In this document: piece by piece, positions 56,701 to 64,000 of the stretch | Position numbering within the stretch: the stretch's first letter is position 1 | Layout: each line of letters starts with the position of its first letter | Position numbers and translations under genes: made by a program | Notes under the pieces: model-generated | Seen by the model: only the letters and a program-made list of their open reading frames with translations | What the model was told of the DNA's origin: nothing | The model's database searches: none | Assembly: GCF_021432765.1 (NCBI RefSeq) | Contig: NZ_CP058908.1 | Coordinates: 326,001 to 390,000, forward strand | Length of the DNA stretch: 64,000 bases | From: Pseudomonas phenolilytica | Lineage (GTDB): Bacteria; Pseudomonadota; Gammaproteobacteria; Pseudomonadales; Pseudomonadaceae | Reading direction: 5' to 3'

Positions 56701-56767
56701 GATGTTTGTTCTTCTACTAACACTGCCCTATGAATACACGCGAAGCCGCGTTTATTCAAGGAGTATG

Positions 56768-56782
56768 TAGTAATAAAAACAA
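56768..56782. promoter_or_regulatory. HexR operator candidate upstream of zwf
   Basis: TAGT-N7-ACAA, one mismatch from the TTGT-N7/8-ACAA HexR consensus known in Pseudomonas, in the 170-bp zwf-hexR gap. Confidence 0.5.
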
Positions 56783-56870
56783 CATTTAGCCAGAAAAGGA
56801 GATTCCGGTAGTCGCTCCGCAGCCCGCTCAGTAGCATAGGGCACCTCTGACCCGCCGCATCAGGATCGTC

Positions 56871-57740
56871 ATGGACCGCGTACACAACCTGCTCGAGCAG
56901 ATCCAGCGCCGCCTCGAAGACCTCAACAAGGCCGAGCGCAAGGTGGCCGAAGTCATCCTGCGCAACCCGCAGCAGGCCACCCGTTTCAGCATCGCCGCCC
57001 TGGCGCAGACCGCACAGGTCAGCGAGCCGACGGTGAATCGCTTCTGCCGCTCGTTCGGCGTCAGCGGCTACCCGGAACTGAAGATGCAGCTGGCGCAGAG
57101 CCTGGCCAGCGGCGCCGCCTATGTCAGCCAGGCGGTAGAGCCCGACGACGGCCCGGCGGAATACACACGCAAGATCTTCGGCTCGGCCATCGCCTCGCTG
57201 GACAGCGCCTGCCAGAGCCTCGACCCGCAGCTGGTCAGCCGCGCCGTGGACCTGATGATCCAGGCCCGCCAGATCCACTTCTTCGGCCTCGGCGCCTCGG
57301 CCTCGGTGGCGCTGGATGCGCAGCACAAGTTCTTCCGCTTCAACCTGGCGGTAACCGCCCATTCGGACGTGTTGATGCAGCGCATGCTGGCGTCGGTGGC
57401 GCACACGGGCGAGCTGTTCGTGATCATTTCCTACACCGGGCGCACCCGCGAGCTGGTGGAAGTGGCGCGCATCGCCCGCCAGAACGGTGCCTCGGTGCTC
57501 GGCCTGACCGCCGCCGGCTCGCCGCTGGCCCAGGCCAGCACGCTGAGCCTGAACATTCCGCTACCCGAGGACACCGACATCTACATGCCGATGACCTCGC
57601 GCATCATCCAGCTGACGGTGCTCGACGTGCTCGCCACCGGCATGACCCTGCGCCGCGGCGTGGATTTCCAGCCGCACCTGCGCAAGGTGAAGGAAAGCCT
57701 CAATGCCAGCCGTTATCCGGCGGATGAAGAGCCGGACTAA
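56871..57740 (+). CDS. hexR: RpiR-family regulator HexR
   Basis: Repressor of zwf and edd genes, released by KDPG in Pseudomonas. 289 residues: N-terminal RpiR HTH (about 1-77, with [20 protein letters not shown]) and C-terminal SIS sugar-isomerase domain (about 125-265, with [11 protein letters not shown] and [12 protein letters not shown]). ATG 56871, AGGA 6-7 nt upstream. Divergent from zwf, convergent with glk. Confidence 0.95.
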   Translation: MDRVHNLLEQIQRRLEDLNKAERKVAEVILRNPQQATRFSIAALAQTAQVSEPTVNRFCRSFGVSGYPELKMQLAQSLASGAAYVSQAVEPDDGPAEYTRKIFGSAIASLDSACQSLDPQLVSRAVDLMIQARQIHFFGLGASASVALDAQHKFFRFNLAVTAHSDVLMQRMLASVAHTGELFVIISYTGRTRELVEVARIARQNGASVLGLTAAGSPLAQASTLSLNIPLPEDTDIYMPMTSRIIQLTVLDVLATGMTLRRGVDFQPHLRKVKESLNASRYPADEEPD

Positions 57741-57761
57741 GAGAACGGAACCGGCGCGAAC

Positions 57762-57789
57762 GCGGGATGTTGCTATAACAACATCCCGC
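57762..57789. terminator. hairpin between convergent hexR and glk
   Basis: Perfect 11-bp stem GCGGGATGTTG/CAACATCCCGC (57762-57772 with 57779-57789), 6-nt loop. No T tract on either side, so termination is only suggested by position. Confidence 0.55.
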
Positions 57790-57801
57790 CAACACACCCG
57801 A

Positions 57802-58761
57802 TCAGCGTGCCAGCGCCTGTTCCAGCGCCACACCGGCACCCTCCAGCCCCGGATAGTCCGCAGTCACCAGCCACACCGGCACATCGCCGAGATAGCCGCT
57901 CATACAGCCCTTGCTGGTAAAGCCGCGGGCGAAACCACTGGCCGCGAAGAAATCGGCGAAACGCGGCACCACACCACCGACGATATACACCCCACCGCGC
58001 GCACCGAGCGTGAGCACGTTGTTGCCGGCAACCCGCCCGAGCCACACGCAGAACTGTTCCAACGTCGCCACCGCCACATGATCACCCGCGAGCGCGGCCG
58101 CGGTGACCTCGGCCGGCGACGCCAGTCGCGGCGTCAAACCGGCCAGGGCGCAGACCGCGCGGTAGAGCAGCAACAGGCCACCGCCACTGAGCACGTCTTC
58201 GGCACGCACATGGCCAAGCTGGGCGAAGAGCATCTGCCACAGCGCCGTCTCATGCGTATCCGCCACGGGCAGGTCGACGTGCCCGCCCTCCCCCGGCAAT
58301 GCACGCCAGCTGCCACTGCCCAAGGGCATCAACGCGGCGACGCCTAGCCCGGTGCCGGGCCCGATCACCAGCGCTGGCGCATCCGGCTCTGCCTCGCCAG
58401 CACAGATTACGCGCCGCCCCGCCTCGCCTATCCGCGTCATGCCCAGCGCCATGGCCGCGAAGTCGTTGATCAGCAGCAGCTCATCCAGCTGCAGGGCACC
58501 ACAGAAATCCCTGCGCCCCAACCGCCAGTGGTTGTTGGTGAACACGAACTGCTCGCCCTTGACCGGCCCGGCACAGGCCAGGCAGGCCGCACCGACGCTG
58601 CCCGGCGCAAGACCGAGCGACGCTAGGTAGTACTCGACCGCCAGCTCGGGCGTGGCGAAATCCGCCGTCGCCAGGACCCGCACCGACTCCAGCCGCGAGT
58701 CGCGCCACAACGCGAAGCGCGCATTGGTGCCACCGATGTCACCGACCAGCGCCAGCCTCAT
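57802..58761 (-). CDS. glk: glucokinase
   Basis: ATP-dependent glucose phosphorylation, 319 residues from ATG 58761. Phosphate-1 motif [12 protein letters not shown] (about 8-19), glucose-binding [10 protein letters not shown] and [11 protein letters not shown], and the ExGH zinc-less motif EGGHVDLP. It overlaps the edd stop by 4 nt, giving an edd-glk operon. It traps glucose released by the alpha-glucosidase. Confidence 0.95.
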   Translation of the reverse strand: MRLALVGDIGGTNARFALWRDSRLESVRVLATADFATPELAVEYYLASLGLAPGSVGAACLACAGPVKGEQFVFTNNHWRLGRRDFCGALQLDELLLINDFAAMALGMTRIGEAGRRVICAGEAEPDAPALVIGPGTGLGVAALMPLGSGSWRALPGEGGHVDLPVADTHETALWQMLFAQLGHVRAEDVLSGGGLLLLYRAVCALAGLTPRLASPAEVTAAALAGDHVAVATLEQFCVWLGRVAGNNVLTLGARGGVYIVGGVVPRFADFFAASGFARGFTSKGCMSGYLGDVPVWLVTADYPGLEGAGVALEQALAR

Positions 58762-60584
58762 CGCAGCACCTCCAGCCCGGCGGTGAACACACTGGCACCC
58801 TGTTCCGCCGAACTGAACGCCGCACGCATAAAGCCGAACAGCTCGCGGCCGCAACCCTGCACGTTCGCCGCCGGCGCCGCTGCCGGCAAGCGATCGGCCA
58901 GCTCGGCGGCATCCACCAGCACCTCGAGCACGCCGCCCTGGCCATCGACGCGCAGCAGATCGCCATCGCGCAGCCGCGCCAGCGGCCCGCCATCGATTGC
59001 CTCCGGGCAGACATGGATCGCCGCCGGCACCTTGCCCGACGCACCGGACATGCGCCCGTCGGTGACCAGCGCGACCTTGAAGCCGCGATCCTGCAGCACG
59101 CCGAGATAGGGCGTCAGCTTGTGCAGCTCCGGCATGCCGTTGGCGCGCGGCCCCTGGAAGCGCACCACGGCGACGAAATCACGCTCCAGCTCGCCAGCCT
59201 TGAACGCCTCCACCAGTTCCAGCTGATCGGAGAAGATCCGCGCCGGCGCCTCGACCACGCGATGCTCCGGCGCCACGGCGGAGACCTTCATCACCCCACG
59301 TCCGAGGTTGCCGCTCATCAGCCGCAATCCGCCCTCGGCGGAGAACGGCCGCGCCACCGGCCGCAGGATGCTTTCGTCCAGACTCGCCGCAGCCCCTTCA
59401 CGCCAGGTCAGCCGGCCATCTTCGAGGAAGGGCTCCTGGGTATAGCGATAGAGGCCTCGCCCCATCACGGTATGCACATCCTCGTGTAGCAGGCCGGCGT
59501 CGAGCAGCTCGCGTACCAGCAGTGCGACGCCGCCAGCGGCATGGAAGTGATTGATGTCCGCCGAGCCGTTGGGATAGACGCGGGCCAGCGTCGGCACCAC
59601 CTCGGAGAGGTCGGCCATGTCCTGCCAGGTCAGCTGAATGCCCGCCGCCTGGGCGATGGCCGGCATGTGCAGGGTGTGGTTGGTCGAGCCGCCGGTGGCA
59701 TGCAGCGCGACGATGGCGTTGACCAGCACGCGCTCGTCGACCAGCTCACCGAGGGGCGTATGGCAGCCCCCCTGAGGCGTGAGCCGCGTGACCTGGCGCG
59801 CCGCCTCGATGGTCAGCGCATCGCGCAGCGGCGTCCCCGGATTGACGAAGGACGAGCCCGGCAGGTGCAGCCCCATCACTTCCATCAGCATCTGATTGGT
59901 GTTGGCGGTGCCGTAGAACGTGCAGGTGCCGGGACTGTGATAGGCCTGCATCTCGGCAGCGAGCAGCTCGTCGCGACCGGCCTTGCCTTCGGCGTAGCGC
60001 TGGCGCACCGCGGCCTTGTCCTTGTTGGCCAGGCCGGAGGGCATCGGCCCGGCCGGCACGAACACAGCGGGCAGATGACCGAAGCGCAGCGCACCGATCA
60101 ACAATCCGGGGACGATCTTGTCGCAGATGCCGAGCAGCAGCGCCCCATCGAACAGGTTGTGCGACAGCGCCACCGCGGTGCTCATGGCGATCACCTCGCG
60201 ACTGGCGATGGCCAGCTCCATGCCGGGCTCGCCCTGGGTGACGCCATCACACATCGCCGGCACGCCGCCGGCCACCTGCCCCACCGAGCCGATCTCGCGC
60301 AGCGCCTGGCGCAGGCGCTCCGGGTAGTCCTCGTAGGGCTGGTGCGCCGAGAGCATGTCGTTGTAGGCGGTGACGATGGCGATGTTCGCCGCATCGGGCA
60401 GGCGCAGGCGCTGCTTGTCCTGCGCGCCACAACCGGCGACGCCGTGGGCGAAGTTCGCGCACTGCGCGCCGCTGCGCGCCGGTCCCCGCGCCGCCGCTCC
60501 TCGAATCAGCGCCAGATAGCGCTCTCGGGTTGGGCGACTGCGGGCGATCAAGCGCTCGGTAACGGCGAGAACACGAGGATGCAT
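58758..60584 (-). CDS. edd: 6-phosphogluconate dehydratase
   Basis: Fe-S dehydratase producing KDPG. 608 residues of the IlvD/Edd family with the conserved [19 protein letters not shown] start region, cluster cysteines in [14 protein letters not shown] and GICDKIVPG, and the C-terminal [19 protein letters not shown] 60584 with CTGGAG 8 nt upstream. Its leader contains an exact HexR operator and a second palindrome. First gene of edd-glk. Confidence 0.97.
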   Translation of the reverse strand: MHPRVLAVTERLIARSRPTRERYLALIRGAAARGPARSGAQCANFAHGVAGCGAQDKQRLRLPDAANIAIVTAYNDMLSAHQPYEDYPERLRQALREIGSVGQVAGGVPAMCDGVTQGEPGMELAIASREVIAMSTAVALSHNLFDGALLLGICDKIVPGLLIGALRFGHLPAVFVPAGPMPSGLANKDKAAVRQRYAEGKAGRDELLAAEMQAYHSPGTCTFYGTANTNQMLMEVMGLHLPGSSFVNPGTPLRDALTIEAARQVTRLTPQGGCHTPLGELVDERVLVNAIVALHATGGSTNHTLHMPAIAQAAGIQLTWQDMADLSEVVPTLARVYPNGSADINHFHAAGGVALLVRELLDAGLLHEDVHTVMGRGLYRYTQEPFLEDGRLTWREGAAASLDESILRPVARPFSAEGGLRLMSGNLGRGVMKVSAVAPEHRVVEAPARIFSDQLELVEAFKAGELERDFVAVVRFQGPRANGMPELHKLTPYLGVLQDRGFKVALVTDGRMSGASGKVPAAIHVCPEAIDGGPLARLRDGDLLRVDGQGGVLEVLVDAAELADRLPAAAPAANVQGCGRELFGFMRAAFSSAEQGASVFTAGLEVLR

Positions 60585-60606
60585 GCGGCTGACTCCAGAT
60601 TATTTT

Positions 60607-60685
60607 TGTTGGTTTTATACCAACATAAGCCGTATACAACAACGATCTAGCGCATTAAAAAGTAAATATATTGTTTTTATAACAA
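60607..60685. promoter_or_regulatory. edd control region: HexR operator and a second palindrome
   Basis: TTGTTTTTATAACAA at 60671-60685 is an exact TTGT-N7-ACAA HexR site. Nearer the gene, TGTTGGT-TTTAT-ACCAACA (60607-60625) is a perfect 7-bp palindrome 22 bp before the ATG whose regulator is unknown. Confidence 0.75.
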
Positions 60686-60687
60686 GA

Positions 60688-60948
60688 TCACCGATTCAGC
60701 AGTTCGAGCTTTCGACGCAACTGCGCCGCGTGGGCCTTTTCCGCACGCAGCCCCGCAAAGAACTCGGCCTTCTCCCGCTCAAGGCGCTCGATGATCGCGC
60801 CAACGTTCATCAGCAGTTCGCGCAACACACGCAACTCGCTCTGCTGCCGGCGATAGCCGAACCCGAGTGCGCAAAGCGCGATCAGCACTACCAGAACGAC
60901 ACACAGCGACACTCCCATCACCAGCCAGGACATGCTCAGCGCTTCCAT
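60688..60948 (-). CDS. small membrane protein with coiled coil, function unknown
   Basis: 86 residues from ATG 60948 (AAGGAGTGGAGAG upstream); longer starts are possible. One N-terminal transmembrane helix (about 6-31) and then a charged helix with heptad spacing (about 35-84, ERLEREKAEFFAGLRAEKAH). No homologue recognised. It is transcribed towards edd and its stop abuts the HexR operator, 3 bp apart, so edd starts within its 3' flank. Confidence 0.65.
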   Translation of the reverse strand: MEALSMSWLVMGVSLCVVLVVLIALCALGFGYRRQQSELRVLRELLMNVGAIIERLEREKAEFFAGLRAEKAHAAQLRRKLELLNR

Positions 60949-61206
60949 CTCTCCACTCCTTGTGCATTGGCAAAACGCCATCTTCGAGCGAGACGATATG
61001 TAGTCTCACAAGACAGGTCGATAATGTTTACTTGCACAGGTAAAGGAATGCAGCAGGTTAGCCAGGCCCTGGCGTGCCATCAGGCCCAACCCTGGAAGTC
61101 GCCGGCCGGCGGACGGCGCCGGCTGCCGGCATCAACGCCCACGCGTCGGCATACGCACGGATATGTCAGGAAACCGGACAGATGATTGACCGCCGCAGTG
61201 CCGTGC

Positions 61207-62634
61207 CTAGTCGCCCATCGGCAGCGCGCCGCGCCCCTCGCGGGGCTGGCTGCCGTCATGCCGCTTCAACTGCAGGAAAATGCCCGCGCCCGCCAGGCTC
61301 ATGCCGCCGAGGCAGAGGAACGTCAGCTCGAAGGCATGCAGCACCTCGGCGCCCTGCGCACCCGGCACGGTGAAACCGCCCAGCAGCGCGCCTGCGGTCG
61401 CGACCCCGAGACTCATCGACAACTGCACCACCACCGAAAGCAGGCTGTTGCCGCTGCTGGCGTTGGCGTTGCTGAGGCCGATCAACGTCACGGTGTTCAT
61501 CGCGGTGAACTGCAACGAGTTACCCACACCGATCAGCCCCAGGTGCGCCAGCAGCAACAGGTAGGGCGTATCGGCATCCACCGTCGCCAGCCCGGCGATC
61601 AGCATGCCGAGCAGCGCGGTGTTGCCGATCAGCAGGTTGCGGTAGCCCAGGCGGTCGAGCAGCCCCTTGGCCAGCGGCTTGACCAGCATCGCGCCCACCG
61701 CCAGCGGAATCATGCTCATCCCCGCCTGCGCCGGCGAGTAGCCCAGCGCGACCTGCAGCAGCAGCGGCAGCAGGAACGGCAACGCACCGCTGCCCAGGCG
61801 GGCGAACAGATTGCCGCAGATGCCCACCGCGAAGCTGCGCGTATGGAACAGCCGCGGGCTGAACAGCGGCGCCGGGATGCGTGCGGCACGCAGCCAGTAC
61901 GCCGCCAGGCAGGCAGCGCCGGCGAACAGCAGCACCAGCACCCGTGCGTGCGGCATGCGCAGCTCGCCGAGCCCTTCCAGGGCGATGGTGATCAGCAGCA
62001 TCGCCGCGCCGAACAGGATGAAACCGAGGGTATCGAAGCGCATCCGCTTGTCCGCGCGGAAATCAGGCATGAAGCGGAACGCCGCGATGCAGCCGATCAC
62101 CCCGACCGGCAGGTTGATCAGGAAGATCCAGTGCCAGGAGGCGTACTGCACCAGCCAGCCGCCGAGCGTCGGCCCGAGCAGCGGCCCGACCATGCCGGGC
62201 AGCGCGATGAAGGTCATCACCCGCACGAACTCGCTGCGCGGGAAGGCCCGCAGCACCACCAGCCGTCCGACCGGCAACATCAGCGCGCCGCCGATGGCCT
62301 GCACGACGCGGGCGCCGATCAACTGATCGAGGCTCACCGACAATGCGCAGAGCAATGAGCCGAAAGTGAACAACACCACCGCAGAGAAGAACGTCTTGCG
62401 CGTGCCGAAGCGGTCGGCGATCCAGCCGGATGCCGGAATCAGCAGCGCCACGGTGAGCATGTAGGCGATCACCACGCCCTGCATGCGCAGCGGGTCCTCG
62501 GCCAGATCACGTGCCATTGCCGGCAGCGCGGTGTTGAGGATGGTGCCATCCAGCGTCTGCATGAAGAAGGCGATGGCAACCAGCCAGGGCAGGACACGGG
62601 CGGTGCGGGCGTCCAGAACGGAGGTCGGCAGCAT
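61207..62634 (-). CDS. mdtD: MFS exporter, DHA2 family (MdtD-like)
   Basis: 475 residues with about 13-14 hydrophobic segments. The motif-A loop GWIADRFGTRKTFF, the motif-C antiporter stretch PGMVGPLLGPTLGG and the DHA2 signature LDGTILNTALPAMARD place it with MdtD/EmrB-like drug exporters. Substrate unknown. No partner membrane-fusion protein nearby. Downstream stop 61207; single gene. Confidence 0.85.
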   Translation of the reverse strand: MLPTSVLDARTARVLPWLVAIAFFMQTLDGTILNTALPAMARDLAEDPLRMQGVVIAYMLTVALLIPASGWIADRFGTRKTFFSAVVLFTFGSLLCALSVSLDQLIGARVVQAIGGALMLPVGRLVVLRAFPRSEFVRVMTFIALPGMVGPLLGPTLGGWLVQYASWHWIFLINLPVGVIGCIAAFRFMPDFRADKRMRFDTLGFILFGAAMLLITIALEGLGELRMPHARVLVLLFAGAACLAAYWLRAARIPAPLFSPRLFHTRSFAVGICGNLFARLGSGALPFLLPLLLQVALGYSPAQAGMSMIPLAVGAMLVKPLAKGLLDRLGYRNLLIGNTALLGMLIAGLATVDADTPYLLLLAHLGLIGVGNSLQFTAMNTVTLIGLSNANASSGNSLLSVVVQLSMSLGVATAGALLGGFTVPGAQGAEVLHAFELTFLCLGGMSLAGAGIFLQLKRHDGSQPREGRGALPMGD

Positions 62635-62839
62635 GGCGGGCTCTAGGGCGAAGGGTTCGTCATCTTAGAGGATTCGTCTGGGCAAGGTGCGCCGCGACCG
62701 GCGCCCGACGGCCGCAACGCGGTCACCCGCGCGGCGCTGCGACAACCGGACGCGGACCGGCGCCAGCACCCGCCGCTGCTGGGATCCAGGCTGGCAGCAG
62801 CTCGCCGAGCGCGCCCGTAACAAAATATTTCTTCGGAAA

Positions 62840-62862
62840 TTGACACGAATCATTATCATTAG
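62840..62862 (+). promoter_or_regulatory. Fur box upstream of the P19-FTR1 operon
   Basis: ACGAATCATTATCATTAG, the reverse of repeated TAATGA hexamers, matches the Fur consensus GATAATGATAATCATTATC in most positions. It directly follows a TTGACA hexamer (62840-62845) 51-73 bp before the gene, so Fur-Fe would block the promoter. Confidence 0.85.
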
Positions 62863-62912
62863 AAGCCGCAAGTGCGAGTCTGTTTCCGTACTTATCCCTA
62901 CCGGAGGCTTCC

Positions 62913-63446
62913 ATGCGTATCCCCGCCACCCTCGCTATCACCACCCTGCTGCTCACCCCGCTCGCCCAGGCCAAGGAATATCCCATCGGCGAGCCGCAGC
63001 AATGCGGTGGCATGGAAGTCGGCGCGGTCTATCTGCAGCCGGTGGAAATGGACCCCGCCGGCATGATGCTCGCGGCGGCCAAATCCGACGTGCACCTGGA
63101 AGCGGACATCTCCGCCACCGAAAACAACCGCAACGGCTGGCAGGAAGGCAGTTTCGTGCCGTACCTGAGCATCCACTACACGCTGCGCAAGAAGGGTTCG
63201 AGCGAAGTCATCGAAGGCGACTTCCATCCGATGGTCGCCAACGACGGTCCGCACTACGGCGACAACGTCAAGCTGCTCGGCCCGGGCAAGTATCAGCTGA
63301 CCTACAAGATCCTGCCGCCGGGCTCGGGCCACGCGATGTTCGGCCGCCACGTCGACAAGGAAACCGGCGTCGCCCCGTGGTTCGAAGGCTGCGAGCTGAA
63401 CTACGAGTTCACCTACGCCGGCATCGGCAAGAAAGGCGGTTACTGA
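62913..63446 (+). CDS. periplasmic iron-transport protein, P19/Tpd (FetP) family
   Basis: 177 residues: Sec signal (1-20, ending AQA), then a beta-sandwich with metal/copper ligands of the P19 family (QCGGMEVGAVYLQPVEM and the FHPMVANDGPHYG, HAMFGRHVD histidines). P19 proteins bind Cu and Fe and serve FTR1 permeases. ATG 62913 with CCGGAGG upstream. First gene of P19-cupredoxin-FTR1, under the Fur box. Confidence 0.93.
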   Translation: MRIPATLAITTLLLTPLAQAKEYPIGEPQQCGGMEVGAVYLQPVEMDPAGMMLAAAKSDVHLEADISATENNRNGWQEGSFVPYLSIHYTLRKKGSSEVIEGDFHPMVANDGPHYGDNVKLLGPGKYQLTYKILPPGSGHAMFGRHVDKETGVAPWFEGCELNYEFTYAGIGKKGGY

Positions 63447-63460
63447 GGCGGAGAAGGCCC

Positions 63461-63787
63461 ATGCGTACATTCCTGCTCGGCGCCCTGCTGCTGACCGGCG
63501 CTGCCGGCAGCGCCCAGGCGGCACTGCCGACTTACGAGCTGACCATCCGCGACGGCCACTTCGAACCGGCCTCGATCGAAGTGCCGGCGCGCCAGCGCTT
63601 CAAGATCGTGGTGCACAACGCCGGCAGCGGCCCGACCGAGTTCGAGAGCACGCCGCTGCGGGTGGAGAAGGTGCTGTCGCCGGGAGTGACCTCGTTCGTC
63701 GTGATCCATCCGTTGAAGCCGGGGCGCTACCCGTTCTTCGACGAATTCCATCTGGACCTTCCCGAAGGCGAGATCGTCGCCAAGTAG
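63461..63787 (+). CDS. periplasmic cupredoxin-domain protein (FtrB-like)
   Basis: 108 residues, Sec signal ending AQA (about 20), then a cupredoxin_1-type beta barrel (ELTIRDGHFEPASIEVPA, FKIVVHNAG, GRYPFFDEFH). Only one clear His lies where copper ligands would be expected, and no Cys-x-x-His-x-x-Met is present, so it may not be a blue copper protein. In FtrABCD-like systems a cupredoxin partner assists iron oxidation before FTR1. 14 bp after the P19 gene. Confidence 0.88.
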   Translation: MRTFLLGALLLTGAAGSAQAALPTYELTIRDGHFEPASIEVPARQRFKIVVHNAGSGPTEFESTPLRVEKVLSPGVTSFVVIHPLKPGRYPFFDEFHLDLPEGEIVAK

Positions 63788-63803
63788 TTCGCAGGAGCTA
63801 GTC

Positions 63804-64000
63804 ATGGGCCAATCCATGTTCATCGTCTGGCGCGAGAGCGTCGAGGCACTGCTGGTGATCGGCATCCTGCATGCCTGGCTGCGCCAGCAGCCGGGCGCGG
63901 GCCACGCGCTGCGCATGCTCTGGGGCGGCGTCGCGGCCGGTCTGGGGCTGGCGGTCGCGCTGGGCTGGGGCGTGCTGCGCGCCGGCGACTGGCTGGCCGG
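63804..64000 (+). CDS. FTR1-family iron permease, N-terminal part (cut by window edge)
   Basis: 65 residues are readable from ATG 63804 (GCAGGAG upstream). The first membrane helix carries RESVE at 10-14, the REXXE iron-binding motif of FTR1/EfeU permeases, and a second helix follows (about 39-60). It starts 16 bp after the cupredoxin gene. The rest lies beyond the right edge. Confidence 0.93.
   Translation, partial: MGQSMFIVWRESVEALLVIGILHAWLRQQPGAGHALRMLWGGVAAGLGLAVALGWGVLRAGDWLA

Overview
The window is a high-GC gamma-proteobacterial chromosome that fits the Pseudomonas (Stutzerimonas) stutzeri group. The strongest pointers are a maltotetraose-forming (G4) amylase whose catalytic residues fall at the numbering known for the P. 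stutzeri enzyme, a full maltose regulon, LldEFG/Dld-type lactate oxidation, a carA-carB pair separated by only 36 bp, and Pseudomonas-style order folP-ftsH-rlmE | yhbY | DUF4149-greA-carB-carA-dapB-dnaJ-dnaK-grpE | recN | fur | bamE | rnfH-ratA | smpB. No species assignment is proven from this window alone.

Layout. 1-18.1 kb is conserved core: folate synthesis (partial folP), FtsH protease, rRNA methylation, the GreA/carbamoyl-phosphate block, lysine synthesis, the heat-shock chaperones with a near-consensus sigma-32 promoter, SOS-controlled recN, fur, bamE and smpB. 18.2-26.8 kb is a lactate module: repressor lldR diverges from lldP-lldE-lldF-lldG-dld, with two LldR-type palindromes between. 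27.0-27.8 kb holds a small secreted protein and ssrA (tmRNA).

27.8-33.4 kb is a mobile element of about 5.56 kb inserted in the 3' end of ssrA. It is bounded by a perfect 27-bp direct repeat and carries a tyrosine integrase, a Pf/RstA-like rolling-circle Rep, small early genes including two related excisionase-like proteins, a divergent repressor-like gene facing a palindromic operator, and low-GC cargo (a membrane protein and a DUF4279 protein) with integron-cassette-like edges. It has no coat, adsorption or Zot genes, so it looks like a satellite or plasmid-like relative of filamentous phages. This is the most novel part of the window.

33.6-49.9 kb is the maltose/starch regulon: malE-malF-malG, malT, maltose acetyltransferase, a GH13 alpha-glucosidase and malK on the minus strand; a kinase-like gene of unknown role; then the secreted G4 amylase divergent from lamB-malM. 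Extracellular amylase makes maltotetraose, LamB and MalEFGK import it, intracellular alpha-glucosidase yields glucose. 49.9-52.1 kb has a CBS protein, a guanidine-II riboswitch with sugE, REP-like hairpins and an aldo/keto reductase. 52.1-60.6 kb is Entner-Doudoroff metabolism: zwf-pgl-eda-gapN-like on the minus strand, hexR divergent, and edd-glk with a HexR-type operator. This takes the glucose made by the mal system to pyruvate and glyceraldehyde-3-phosphate. 60.7-64 kb has a small membrane/coiled-coil protein, a DHA2-type exporter and a Fur-box-preceded P19/cupredoxin/FTR1 iron-uptake operon that runs off the right edge.
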